A DNA stretch of 64,000 bases, from assembly GCF_900107045.1 (NCBI RefSeq), contig NZ_FNON01000001.1, forward strand, positions 124,001-188,000, in the 5' to 3' direction. The first letter of the stretch is position 1; each line of letters begins with the position of its first letter. Source of the stretch: Amycolatopsis xylanica (GTDB taxonomy: Bacteria; Actinomycetota; Actinomycetes; Mycobacteriales; Pseudonocardiaceae). A program made the position numbers and the translations under genes. Shown here one piece after another: positions 26,604 through 35,793 of this stretch. The notes beneath the pieces are model-generated. The model saw nothing but the letters and a program-made list of their open reading frames with translations. It ran no database searches and was not told the origin of the DNA.

Positions 26604-26747
26604 CTACTTCGTGATTCCTTCGTGGTTCCAGTAAGCCGGTCTGGCCAGCTCCGGGGCGGGGGATGCCAGCGCGCTGGCGGTACCGATCGTCGCGCCGAGC
26701 GCGAGTATCAGTGCGGCAAGGCCGAGGGCCTGCCTAGTTCCTCGCAT
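26604..26747 (-). CDS. Small secreted peptide precursor (47 aa)
   Basis: A short frame starting ATG at 26747. The first ~27 residues are a clean Sec signal (Arg-containing N-region, LGLAALILALGA core, Ala-x-Ala sites), leaving about 16-20 residues ending AYWNHEGITK. The hydrophobic core and codon use are consistent with a real gene, and the terminator at 26561 closes it. The ribosome site is weak (purine-rich GAGAAAGAG). It sits next to the SARP/NB-ARC regulator on the same strand but downstream of it. It could be a signalling or defence peptide; no homologue was recognised. Confidence 0.5.
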   Translation of the reverse strand: MRGTRQALGLAALILALGATIGTASALASPAPELARPAYWNHEGITK

Positions 26748-26999
26748 CAAGAGTGGTTCTCTTTCTCTTGAGTGGATCCATTTTCGGGGGAAATTCAATT
26801 CGCGCCTCACTGGATGGAGGCTGCGTGCGAGGCAGCGTAGATCATCGTCACGTGCCAGCGGAACGTGGGGTCTACACACAGTTGTTTGCAGTCCGGCGAC
26901 TAGTCCACGGAAGTGGTGCCGTGTCGCGAAATGTGTGACATGGGGTTCACGTGCCGTAGGTGAAATCGGGAATGTGACCCGTGTAGGTGGTTTACACGC

Positions 27000-29936
27000 T
27001 TAGCGAACCCGAGAGTAGTTCGTTTCGGGGCGTGGCTTCGGCAGGCGATCGACGGTTGCCAGTGTTGTCAAATTGGCCTGGACCAACCGCAGGTGAGCGC
27101 GGTCCCCGAGGTCCGTGTAGATCGACTCGGCCAGCCGCCAGCCCTCTTCCGCGGCGTCATAGCGGCCCAAGTCGAACAAAGCCTGGCCGAGTGTGCGCAA
27201 TGCGTGCGCCTCGGCTTGGGAATCGCGGCTCATCGCAGCGAGCCGCACCGCTTGCCGCGCGTAACCCACCGCATTATCCAGGTTTTCCAAGTCATAATGA
27301 ATGGCGGCCAAAACCCCGCAAACGCGCGGCGCGATCTCGATGTCATTGATACGTTCCGCGATAGTCAACGCTTCGTCGGCGTGAATGCGCGCGGTCGCCA
27401 AGTGGTTTTCCTCATGCAGGGTCGCCGCGAGTTCGGTGAGGGTGGCCGCCTGGCCATGGCGGTTGTTCGCTGCCCGCCTCAGCCGGAGCGCGCGCTGGAA
27501 CAGTTCGACGGCCGTTCCGTGCTCGCCGAGCAACCGGCGGGCCTTGGCCAGGTCATGAAGTATTGAAGCCTGCAGGCCCTTCTCGCCGCTGCTGACCACT
27601 TGGGCCAGCGCCTTGTGGTACGTCTCGACCGCGGCGTGCAACTCTCCTAAGTGGACTTTGTGACCCGCCAGTTGGAACAGTGAGATCGGGATGCCCACGG
27701 CACTTCCGGTCCGCCTGGCGATCGCGGCGGCGAGATGGTGTTCCTGGAGTGACCGTGTCCAGTCGCCCAGCACACCGTAGAGCAGGCTCAGGTCGCTCCG
27801 CGTGGCGCCTTCCGACTCCAAGTCGCCACAGGCCTGTGTGGACGAAACAGCGATCTCGAACATCGCCGCGAGCTGCTGGTAGTGACCGTGGCGCCGGAAA
27901 ATCCCGTACAGGTTGTGGGGAAGCCGCCACGCGTAGGCGTCGTGGCCGCGTTGGGCGGCCCACGGAATGAGCGCCGTGAACAGGCGCTCGTCGAGCAGCC
28001 ACTCCGCCGCCTCTTGTTCTGTCTTGAAGCCGAAAACGGGCGCGCCGGGCTCGCGTTCGAGCATGGGAACGGGGGTACGGAAGGGAAACAGCATCCGGTC
28101 GGCTTGATAGCTCGTGTGCAGATAGAACGACAGCAGCCTCAGCTCGGCGGCCGCGCCGTCCGTCGCGAGTTCGCGGGCGAACGCGCGGACCAGATCGTGC
28201 ATGCGATAGCGATCGGGTGTGCCGGTCGGGGTGAGCAGATGCGTGCTGACGAGAATGTCGATGAGTCGCTGGGTTTCCCGCAGCGGCTCGCCCAGCAGCG
28301 CGGTCGCGGCGTGCAGGCTGATCTCGGGCGTCGGCGACAGACCGAGCGCGCGGAACAGCCGCCGGGCCTGCTCGCGCAGTGCGTTGTAGGTGAACGACAA
28401 CGCCGCGCGCAGGTTCGCGTGCGGATCGTCGCCGTCGTCGCCGATGTCGAGCAGCCTGCCCTGATCGGCGAACTCGTCGGCGAACTGGGTCAGCGCGGCG
28501 TCCGGGCGCGCGTCGATATGGTGCACGACCAGCTGGAGCGCGAGCGGAAGGCCGGCGCAGAGCGCGGCGAGCCGGTCGATGGCCTCCTGTCCGTCTACGG
28601 CCCGTCCGCCGACTCGTCGCGTGAGGAACTCGACGCTCAGCGCGGAATCGAGCAGCGGCACGGAACAATGTCTGCCGCCGTGCCTGGTCGCCAACGCCGT
28701 CAGGCGATGGCGGCTGGTCACCAGCAGCAGGCATCGGGACAGCGTGAGCAGCAGCGGGCGCAGGTGGTCGGAGTCCGCGACGTTGTCCAGTACGAGCAGA
28801 GTCCTTGTCCCGTCGAGGATCTCGCGGACCTTGGCCGCGCGTCGGCCGGCGTCGGTGAGCCGATCGGCGGGCACGTCGAAGAACTGCAACAGCTCGTCGA
28901 CCACGTCGGCGGCTTCGCGGCGCTTGCCGCCTTCGAAGCCGTGCATGTCCAGATAGACCACGTTGTCGGCGAGCGAGCCGAGCTGCCGGTGCGCCCAATG
29001 CACGGCCAGCGACGTCTTCCCGATGCCAGCGAGGCCGTCGAGGATGATCAGACCGGGCTGCAGCCTGCCGTCCGCGGTGCGCGCCAAGCGGTCCAGTGCC
29101 GACTTCAGCTCGGCGCGCCCGACGAAATCGCCGGGATCGTTGGGCAGCAAGGATCGGCACGGCTTCCGGGTGACCGTGACTTTGGCCGTGGGCACCAGGC
29201 TGTCGTGCGCGCGGCGGAGCTCGTCGGCCGCGTCGCGGTCGCCGGTGGCCTTGAGTTGCTTGTACACGGTCAAAAAGTGGTTTTGCGCGTCGATCGGCCG
29301 ATCCAGCGCGTAGAGGATCTCCAGGCGCCGCTTCACCAGGCCGGTGTCGGTGGCGTGCTCCTCGTGCAGCTCGTCGAGCCGGTCGAGCGCGGCTTCGAAC
29401 CGGCCGAGTGCGACGAGTTCGCCGACCAGCACCTGGTTCGCGGGCAGCCACTGATCGAGAATGGCTCTCCTGCGCCAATTCTCCGCCCTTTCGGACCGCA
29501 GATCGGCCAGCGGCTGCTCGGTCCACAGGCCGATGGCGGACGTGATCACCGCGAGCGCTTCGGCGTGCTCACCGCGCGCGGAGTGGGTGCGCGCCTGGCC
29601 GACCAGGTCGGCGAACGCGAAGTAGTCGATCGCGCCGCGGTCGACCGCCAGCACGTACGAACCGTCCTCGGTGCGCAGCTCACCGGGAAGCCCGGCGTCG
29701 CGCCAGGCCGACCGGATCCGGCCGGTGTGCGTGCGGAACGTCGAGGCGGGATTGTGCGGTTCTTGTCCCTGATCACCCCACACCCAGTCGGCCAGCAGGT
29801 CCACGCTGACCCGGCGGTTCGGCTGGACGAGCAGCGCGGCGAGGATCTCCCGTTCCTTGGGCCTGCCCCACTGCACGCTCAGCTGCCCGTGCAGCCGCAT
29901 CCCCGTCCGCCCGAGGATTCCGAACGCGATGTCCAC
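27000..29936 (-). CDS. AfsR/SARP-type regulator: wHTH-BTAD-NB-ARC-TPR
   Basis: A 978-aa transcriptional regulator. An OmpR-type winged helix occupies about 1-95 (GRPKEREILAALLVQPN, FRTHTGRIRSAW). A bacterial transcriptional activation domain follows to about 245. An NB-ARC/STAND ATPase has its Walker A at about 298-308 (GLAGIGKTSLA) and Walker B LLVLDNV, and TPR repeats fill about 690-960. The architecture matches AfsR and large SARPs that switch on secondary metabolism. GTG is the start. The nearest candidate targets are the 2-MIB genes and the small genes between 30140 and 31306, transcribed away from it. Ligand and DNA target are unknown. Confidence 0.9.
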   Translation of the reverse strand: MDIAFGILGRTGMRLHGQLSVQWGRPKEREILAALLVQPNRRVSVDLLADWVWGDQGQEPHNPASTFRTHTGRIRSAWRDAGLPGELRTEDGSYVLAVDRGAIDYFAFADLVGQARTHSARGEHAEALAVITSAIGLWTEQPLADLRSERAENWRRRAILDQWLPANQVLVGELVALGRFEAALDRLDELHEEHATDTGLVKRRLEILYALDRPIDAQNHFLTVYKQLKATGDRDAADELRRAHDSLVPTAKVTVTRKPCRSLLPNDPGDFVGRAELKSALDRLARTADGRLQPGLIILDGLAGIGKTSLAVHWAHRQLGSLADNVVYLDMHGFEGGKRREAADVVDELLQFFDVPADRLTDAGRRAAKVREILDGTRTLLVLDNVADSDHLRPLLLTLSRCLLLVTSRHRLTALATRHGGRHCSVPLLDSALSVEFLTRRVGGRAVDGQEAIDRLAALCAGLPLALQLVVHHIDARPDAALTQFADEFADQGRLLDIGDDGDDPHANLRAALSFTYNALREQARRLFRALGLSPTPEISLHAATALLGEPLRETQRLIDILVSTHLLTPTGTPDRYRMHDLVRAFARELATDGAAAELRLLSFYLHTSYQADRMLFPFRTPVPMLEREPGAPVFGFKTEQEAAEWLLDERLFTALIPWAAQRGHDAYAWRLPHNLYGIFRRHGHYQQLAAMFEIAVSSTQACGDLESEGATRSDLSLLYGVLGDWTRSLQEHHLAAAIARRTGSAVGIPISLFQLAGHKVHLGELHAAVETYHKALAQVVSSGEKGLQASILHDLAKARRLLGEHGTAVELFQRALRLRRAANNRHGQAATLTELAATLHEENHLATARIHADEALTIAERINDIEIAPRVCGVLAAIHYDLENLDNAVGYARQAVRLAAMSRDSQAEAHALRTLGQALFDLGRYDAAEEGWRLAESIYTDLGDRAHLRLVQANLTTLATVDRLPKPRPETNYSRVR

Positions 29937-30139
29937 CTGACCAGCACGCCCCCTCCCCGGGATTTGCTGAAGTGCAAGCTCGCTGGGGGTGATTTTCGCA
30001 TTTCCGGCAGCGGCTGCCCACCGTGTTCACCCTCTCTGACACGCATTTGTCACAAACCGCGCCGTCGCTGACCGCCTGGTGACCGGTTGCCCCGTCAGGC
30101 TTTCGGTGTCCGGATGGAGCGCACATGAGGAGGAGCATG

Positions 30140-30742
30140 ATGCACGCCACCACGTTATTCGGTAAGCGAACGCGAGCAGCGGTGCCACAGCATCGATCAA
30201 TTCTCGTGATCGATGTTTCCGGTTTCGGCAGGCTCGACAACAGCAGGCAGCTGAATTTGCGTGCGGTGCTCGGCGCTTCCGTCCGCGCCGCGTTCCGCGC
30301 GGCCGGGGTCGCCTGGTTCCGGCTGGCGGTCGAGGATCGCGGGGACGGGATGATCGTGCTCGTGCCCGCCCGGGTTTCGAAGCTGGACTTGCTCGGCAGG
30401 GTCATCCCGGCGCTGGCCGCCGCCGTACGCGCGTACAACGCGACGGCGGGCACGGCGGCCAGGATCCGGCTGCGCGTCTCCTTGCACGCGGGGGAGGTGC
30501 TGCGTGACGCGGCGGGCTGGGTCGGCGCCGATGTCAACCTCGCCTGCAGGCTTGTCAACGGCGAACCCGCTTATCAGTGGCTGCGAGCCGACGACGAGGC
30601 CGACGTCGTGCTCGTCGTGTCCGACTTGATCTACCAGGGTGTGGTCCGGCACGGCTATCGCCAGGTCGATCCCGACCGGTTCACGCCGGTCAGGGTGCTG
30701 GCGAAGGAGGTCGACGTGACGGCTTGGCTGCGGACGGCGTGA
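30140..30742 (+). CDS. Class III nucleotidyl-cyclase-fold protein
   Basis: A 200-aa single-domain protein. It has the cyclase pattern: LVIDVSGFG with the first metal Asp (about 21-29), a long helix, EDRGDGMIVLVP with the second metal Asp (about 63-74), then RLRVSLHAGEV and GADVNLACRLVN (about 112-146). Base-selecting and transition-state residues of true adenylate cyclases are not obvious in the C-terminal part, so activity is uncertain. ATG 30140 is chosen because AGGAGG lies six bases upstream; ATGs at 30125 and 30137 are alternatives. Similar stand-alone domains occur near STAND/NB-ARC proteins in actinobacterial signalling and conflict loci. It lies 203 bases from, and divergent to, such a regulator. 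Confidence 0.7.
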   Translation: MHATTLFGKRTRAAVPQHRSILVIDVSGFGRLDNSRQLNLRAVLGASVRAAFRAAGVAWFRLAVEDRGDGMIVLVPARVSKLDLLGRVIPALAAAVRAYNATAGTAARIRLRVSLHAGEVLRDAAGWVGADVNLACRLVNGEPAYQWLRADDEADVVLVVSDLIYQGVVRHGYRQVDPDRFTPVRVLAKEVDVTAWLRTA

Positions 30743-30796
30743 CGAGGATTGCTTTCGGCGGCAATGGGTACCCGGACTGTTTCGGATGGGGAAGCG

Positions 30797-31306
30797 GTGA
30801 TCGACATGGTTCCGGTGGATGTCCGAGGGCTGGCCGTGCTGCCGCCGATGGCGGCGCCGGTGTTGCTGCTGCGCGAAAGCGTCGGCGAACGGCGCTGGCT
30901 GGCGATCACGATCGGCGAGGCCGAGGCGTCGGCGCTGCTCACGGCGCACACCGGCGAGCCGAGTGAGCGGCCGGGCACGATCGAGCTGCTCGGCCACATC
31001 ATCGAGGCGCTGGGCAGCGGCGTGCGCGCGGTCGAGGTGACGGCGCTGGACGCCGGGATCTTCTACGCGGACTTGGTGCTGGACGGGGGACTGCGCGTCT
31101 CGGCGCGGCCGAGCGACGCGATCGCGCTCGGCCTGCGCGCCGGCGTCCCGCTCCACGCGGCCGAAGCGGTGCTCGAAGCGGCGGCGCTGGAGTCGGTCGT
31201 GTTCGACGGCGCCGACGAAGCCGACGAGGTCGTCGAAGAGGACAAAAAGGTCGAGGACTTCCGGGCGCTGCTCGACCGGCTGACGCCCGACGACTTCCGG
31301 GACTAG
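30797..31306 (+). CDS. Bifunctional nuclease family protein (DUF151)
   Basis: A 169-aa protein of the DUF151/bifunctional nuclease domain family: LLLRESVGERRWLAITIGEAEA near the N-terminus, ELLGHIIEALG, FYADLVLDGGLRVSARPSDAIALGLRAG in the core. The C-terminal tail is acidic (EADEVVEEDKKVEDF). Relatives have DNase/RNase activity or are structural partners. The start is the GTG at 30797 or the ATG three codons later; the GGGGAAG element sits closer to the GTG than ideal. It follows the cyclase-fold gene by 54 bases in the same direction, so may be co-transcribed. Confidence 0.8.
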   Translation: MIDMVPVDVRGLAVLPPMAAPVLLLRESVGERRWLAITIGEAEASALLTAHTGEPSERPGTIELLGHIIEALGSGVRAVEVTALDAGIFYADLVLDGGLRVSARPSDAIALGLRAGVPLHAAEAVLEAAALESVVFDGADEADEVVEEDKKVEDFRALLDRLTPDDFRD

Positions 31307-31568
31307 TCCAGGGTTTTGACTCGCTTGGAGTAGTCGGCCGCCGGTGTGCTCACCCGCGGTGGTTTCCCGTCACCGTGGTGAGTGAGCAATTGCTGCAAAT
31401 GAACAGTTCGCCGCAATTGAGTGGTGATTTGAGCACCATTTCCCTGCACTCATTCGGTGACTGTACGGGGGGCGGGGTGGGTGCTAGCTTCGTTTGTGCT
31501 CAGGGCCGGGGGAATGCGGCCGGGTTATGCACGACAATTGTGTCTATTTTTCGTCCGAGGGAGCTTGA

Positions 31569-32432
31569 ATGGCCATCGTTCACGGGACTGCGGGTCGTCC
31601 GGTGTTGCGTACCGACTACCAGCGTTCGGTAGCGGAGTATTGGAACACCGAGAAAGATCCGGTCAACCTGCGTTTGGGTGACGTCGATGGTCTTTACCAC
31701 CACCACTACGGCATCGGTGACTACGACCCCGCGGTGCTCGAAGTGCCCGCGGAACGGCGTGATGAGGCCATCATCGCGGAGATGCACCGGCTCGAGACCG
31801 CCCAGGCGGACGTGCTGCTGGACCATCTGGGTGACATCATGCCCGGTGATCGACTACTCGACGCCGGCTGCGGCAGGGGCGGCACCAGCATCATGGCCCA
31901 TCACCGCTTCGGCTGTCAGGTCGACGGTGTTTCGATCTCCGAGCAGCAGGTGGAATTCGCGAATGCCAGGGCGCGTGAGCGTGGCGTCGACGACAAAGTG
32001 AAGTATCACCTGACCAATATGCTTGACACCGGTTTCGAAACGGGTTCGATGCGCGGTGCGTGGAACAACGAGAGCACCATGTATGTGGATCTCTACGAAT
32101 TGTTCGCCGAGCACGCGCGCCAGATTGCTCCCGGTGGCCGGTACGTCACCATCACCGGGTGCTACAACGACGTGACGGGCGGCCGGTCGCGCGCGGTCAG
32201 CCAGATCGACCAGCACTACATTTGCAATATCCACTCGCGGGGGGAGTACTTTAAGGCCTTGGCGGCGAACGGGTTCGTCCCGATCAACGTGGTCGACCTG
32301 ACCGCGGCGACGATCCCGTACTGGGAACTGCGGGAGAGGTCCTCGGTCGCCACGGGGATCGAGGGGCCGTTCCTCACCGCGTACCGCGAGGGCAGCTTCC
32401 ACTACCTGCTGATCGCCGCCGACCGCGTCTAG
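31569..32432 (+). CDS. gppmt: Geranyl diphosphate 2-C-methyltransferase
   Basis: A 287-aa SAM methyltransferase making 2-methylgeranyl diphosphate, the first step to 2-methylisoborneol. N-terminal YQRSVAEYWNTEKDPVNLRLGDVDG and HHHYGIGD, motif I DRLLDAGCGRGGTS (about 95-108), and NNESTMYVDL are characteristic of GPPMT. The ATG is preceded by GAGGGAGC. The terpene cyclase gene follows after 25 bases, giving the usual two-gene order. The 262-base upstream region is AT-richer than average and presumably carries the promoter, but no single -35/-10 pair stood out. Confidence 0.95.
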   Translation: MAIVHGTAGRPVLRTDYQRSVAEYWNTEKDPVNLRLGDVDGLYHHHYGIGDYDPAVLEVPAERRDEAIIAEMHRLETAQADVLLDHLGDIMPGDRLLDAGCGRGGTSIMAHHRFGCQVDGVSISEQQVEFANARARERGVDDKVKYHLTNMLDTGFETGSMRGAWNNESTMYVDLYELFAEHARQIAPGGRYVTITGCYNDVTGGRSRAVSQIDQHYICNIHSRGEYFKALAANGFVPINVVDLTAATIPYWELRERSSVATGIEGPFLTAYREGSFHYLLIAADRV

Positions 32433-32457
32433 CCAGTCCGACCGAGAAGACGGGAGC

Positions 32458-33612
32458 ATGATGACCGAGACCGTTACCGCCACTGAGGAACTCGCACCCG
32501 CGGTGTCACCGCAGGTCCGCGGATGTCCATTGAGGACGGTTCCGGCGGTGACGGCCTCGGCGCTCGCGGGACCGTCCGGACTGGGCACGTCGGCGGCCAG
32601 GCTGACGACCCAGTTCGGCCCCGACCCGGCCTACGCGGAGGTCGCGTGGGGCGACGGCAAGGCGTCGCCGCTCTACGTCCCCGTGCTGGAGCGGACCAAC
32701 GACGCGCTCGGCGCGGAAGTCGACCGGCGGCTGGTCGAGTGGGCTGGCGACTGCGGGTTTTCCGAGGAGGAGCAGGAAAAACTGCTCAAGGCGGGCTTCG
32801 GCAGGCTGGTCATGCTCGCGCACGCGGACTGCGACGATCCTGACCGCCTGCTGATCTCGGCCCAGCTCAACGCCGCCTGGTGGGCGGCCGACGACTACTA
32901 CGCCGACGACAGCGAGATGGGCGCCGTGCCGACCCGGCTCCCGCCGCGCCTCGCACTGGTCATGGCGGCGATGGACCCGGTGGCGCCCGCGGGCGAGTTC
33001 ACCGAGGAGCTCGACAAGGCGCTGCGCGGCGACCCGATCCTCATCGCGCTCAACTCCGGCGTCGAACATCTGACCAAGCACGGCACGCCGTCACAGGTCC
33101 AGCGGATCTGCTACGCGACGTTCGCGATGTTCGTCACCTGGAACGCTTATGCCGCATGGCGTTACACCGGCGAATACCCACCGGCCTGGGAATATCTGGC
33201 CGCTCGTCAGCACGACAGCTTCTACACCTCGATGACGTTGGTGGACGCCGTTGGCGGCTATGAGCTTCCGGCCAACCTGTACTACGACCCGCGCGTCCGC
33301 CTCGCGCTCACCCAGGCGGGCACGGCGTCGGTGATGGTCAACGACCTGTTCTCCGTCGCCAAGGACGCGGCCGACGAGAACCCGGTCTGCAACATGGTCC
33401 TGCAGATCGCGGCCGACAAGGACATCTCGATCGAGGACGCCACCGAGATCACGGTCGACCTGCACAACCAGCTCGTCCGTGACTTCGAGGCCGGGCACCG
33501 GGCGCTGCTGGCGGTGCCTTCACCCGAGCTGCACCGGTTCCTGCGCGGGGTACGGGCTTGGATGGGCGGCGGCTTCGAGTGGCACAACACGAATCCGCGC
33601 TATCGCACGTAG
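32458..33612 (+). CDS. tpc: 2-methylisoborneol synthase (terpene cyclase)
   Basis: A 384-aa class I terpene synthase. The aspartate-rich metal motif is WWAADDYYADDSE (DD at about 145-146) and the NSE-type motif is NDLFSVAKDAADE (about 295-307), both intact. A disordered N-terminal stretch of ~50 residues precedes the fold but is shorter than in many Streptomyces enzymes (~440 aa). It converts 2-methyl-GPP to the earthy odorant 2-MIB. Start is the first of two adjacent ATGs. The usual third gene of Streptomyces 2-MIB operons, a cyclic-nucleotide-binding encapsulin-like shell protein, is absent. The 3' end overlaps the convergent NACHT gene by 13 bases. Confidence 0.94.
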   Translation: MMTETVTATEELAPAVSPQVRGCPLRTVPAVTASALAGPSGLGTSAARLTTQFGPDPAYAEVAWGDGKASPLYVPVLERTNDALGAEVDRRLVEWAGDCGFSEEEQEKLLKAGFGRLVMLAHADCDDPDRLLISAQLNAAWWAADDYYADDSEMGAVPTRLPPRLALVMAAMDPVAPAGEFTEELDKALRGDPILIALNSGVEHLTKHGTPSQVQRICYATFAMFVTWNAYAAWRYTGEYPPAWEYLAARQHDSFYTSMTLVDAVGGYELPANLYYDPRVRLALTQAGTASVMVNDLFSVAKDAADENPVCNMVLQIAADKDISIEDATEITVDLHNQLVRDFEAGHRALLAVPSPELHRFLRGVRAWMGGGFEWHNTNPRYRT

Positions 33613-35753
33613 GTCAGCCGGTCCTGCAGGCGGGCGTGGCGGAACTGGTACACCGCGCCCGCCTGGCGCAGGACTCCGCGCTGGTAGGCGTCGTCGAGGA
33701 AGGCGAGCACCGCCCACGGGAGCTTCCCGGTCAACGGCAGCCAAAGCCGGGACAGCGTGAGCCATTGTCCCCACGCGGTCAGGCCGAGCACGTAGCCTGC
33801 GCCCAGGCCCGAGCCGACCACCACGCCGAACACGACCCCGTCGGCGAACCCGAACGACAGCCCGATCCCGACGGCCAAAACGGGCAGGCACACGAGCAGC
33901 TGGACGAGCACGGTCGTCCGGTTCGCGGCCAGCAGCTCACCGGGGCTGACCGCGGAGCGGATGTCCGCTGGCGCCTCGAGCCCGGCCATGATCGCGAACA
34001 CCACACCGCCCGCGAGCCCGATGCTCAGTCCCGAGGTGATCCCGCTCGCGAAGCCGTTGCCGACGCCGCCGACGAGTTCCACGCCGAGCCCGCCGGTGAG
34101 GCCGAGCACGAGCCCGCCCGCCAGGCCGCCCGCGAGCCCGGCCAGCAGTCTGCGCACGATCTTCGCCCGCACCTGCCGCAGGCCGCTGACCAGGTGGATC
34201 CTGGTGCGTGACGGTTCACCGAGCGCGCCACCGCCGACCAGTCCGTGTGCCAGCCCGAAAGCCAGGCCGACCGAGGCCGCGGCGACCAGGCCGGACACGA
34301 GTCCGTCGATCGGCCGATAGCGGAACGCGACCACGACGCCGTTCAGCAGGCCGTTGACAAGGCCGACGATCAGGCCGATCCAGAGCATCCGCGAGGACCG
34401 GCGCATCCCGGCGCCGAGCTGCCACCAGGCGAGGTCGCGGGTGCCGAGGTCGTGGAGGTGCGCGGCGAGCAGGCGCAGCCAGCGCTCGGCGTGGTCGGGG
34501 TCCCAGCGCTGCTCGCCGGGCCGCTGCCGGTAGACGGTGGGGACGAAGTCGTCGAGCAGGTGGTCTTCGATCGCGCTGGGGATGGGGAACCGGGTCGTGT
34601 CCAGGAGTTCGCCGGGGTCGCGGCCGGGGGAGTCGCTGTAGATCGTGCGGGCCAGCACGACCATCAACGGCGTCGCGAGCACCGCGGTGAGATGCGCGAG
34701 GCTGTCCGGATCGTCGCGCAGCCGGGCGAGTATCGGATCCCAGACGGTCGCGTCGTCGGCGGTGAGCTTGCGGGCGCTGCGCGGCAGGTAGCTCGCCCAG
34801 TCGGCGGGGGAGAGGTCGGTCAGTTCGACGCCGGCGGCCGCGGTGAGCACGTCGGTGCCAGCGACGGCGGCCGCGAACTCGGTGGGCCTGCTGGTCAGCA
34901 GCAACGGCAAGGTGGTCGCGTTGAGCGCGAGCAGCGCGGGGCGATGGAGCCCGTCGGCGAGTTCGTCGAAGCCGTCCAGCACCGGCAGGATCCAGCCGTG
35001 GTCGACCAGCGCGGCCGCCAAGGTCGGGCTGCCGTGTGCCGGCGCGGCGAGTCCCGGATGGTCGCGGACGAGCCTGCCGGTGAGCCAATCCCGCAGCGAC
35101 GTCGTGGCCGGATTCCAAGAGGCGAGGCCGAAGAGGACCGGCACCGGATCGGCGCGGCCCCGATCGGCGAGCCGATCCAGCACGAAGCGCAAGGTCAGGA
35201 TCGTTTTCCCGGCGCCGGCCCTGCCGAGCACCACCAGCCTGCCGGACGGGACGCGCCGGTAGACCTCCGCGATCTCACCCAGCCCGCCGTCGAGTGACAC
35301 CGGCTCGGCCGTTTCCCCGGCGGGCGCCCGGCGGATGTTCGCCCAGTGGTCCATCAGGTCGTCGGACACGGGCTGCCAGCGCACCGGCAACGGGAACGGA
35401 TCGTGGATCCGGCGATGTTCTTCCTCGCGCTGCCACCGGGTTCGGACGGCTTGCGCGAGCTGATCGGCGGCCTCGGCGAGCGGGTCTTCCTCGGCGGGCA
35501 CCGGCTCGGCGGGCGCGAGCGCGCGGCCTGGCTTGCCGATGGCGACGGCGAGCAGGTCGTCGCGCTCGGCGATGTCCAGGCTCAGCGCGTCCGCGAGCAG
35601 GCGCACGGTGACCATGCGCGGGTCGGCACGCTCACCGGTCTCGAGCCCGCGGATGGTGCGGACGCCGACGCCGGACCGCGCGGCCATCTCCTCCTGCGTC
35701 AGCCCCGCCCGCAGCCGGAGCTGCCGCAGCCGTGCCCCGAACTGGCTGGTCAA
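33600..35753 (-). CDS. XRE HTH - NACHT NTPase - multi-pass membrane protein
   Basis: A 717-aa protein. An XRE helix-turn-helix fills about 1-60 (LRLRAGLTQEEMAARSGVG). A NACHT-type NTPase follows, with Walker A GRAGAGKTIL (about 177-186), Walker B LPVLDGFDEL and a TSRP sensor. From about 455 to 690 there are some eight to ten Gly-rich helices with repeated GLxxGLxxG spacing, and a soluble tail ends in RHARLQDRL. The TTG start is supported by GGAGGGG upstream. The fusion places a DNA-binding domain, a STAND switch and a membrane anchor in one chain, suggesting a stress or phage sensor. Similar actinobacterial proteins exist but have no assigned function that I know. Confidence 0.82.
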   Translation of the reverse strand: MTSQFGARLRQLRLRAGLTQEEMAARSGVGVRTIRGLETGERADPRMVTVRLLADALSLDIAERDDLLAVAIGKPGRALAPAEPVPAEEDPLAEAADQLAQAVRTRWQREEEHRRIHDPFPLPVRWQPVSDDLMDHWANIRRAPAGETAEPVSLDGGLGEIAEVYRRVPSGRLVVLGRAGAGKTILTLRFVLDRLADRGRADPVPVLFGLASWNPATTSLRDWLTGRLVRDHPGLAAPAHGSPTLAAALVDHGWILPVLDGFDELADGLHRPALLALNATTLPLLLTSRPTEFAAAVAGTDVLTAAAGVELTDLSPADWASYLPRSARKLTADDATVWDPILARLRDDPDSLAHLTAVLATPLMVVLARTIYSDSPGRDPGELLDTTRFPIPSAIEDHLLDDFVPTVYRQRPGEQRWDPDHAERWLRLLAAHLHDLGTRDLAWWQLGAGMRRSSRMLWIGLIVGLVNGLLNGVVVAFRYRPIDGLVSGLVAAASVGLAFGLAHGLVGGGALGEPSRTRIHLVSGLRQVRAKIVRRLLAGLAGGLAGGLVLGLTGGLGVELVGGVGNGFASGITSGLSIGLAGGVVFAIMAGLEAPADIRSAVSPGELLAANRTTVLVQLLVCLPVLAVGIGLSFGFADGVVFGVVVGSGLGAGYVLGLTAWGQWLTLSRLWLPLTGKLPWAVLAFLDDAYQRGVLRQAGAVYQFRHARLQDRLTYVR

Positions 35754-35793
35754 GCAGGTGCCCCTCCCCGTTTGTTCTTGCCGGAAAAGGACT

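Noticed and set aside
27882..30071. A 729-aa frame on the plus strand
   Set aside because: Antisense to the SARP/NB-ARC regulator, compositionally biased (Arg/Gln/Glu) and without motifs.
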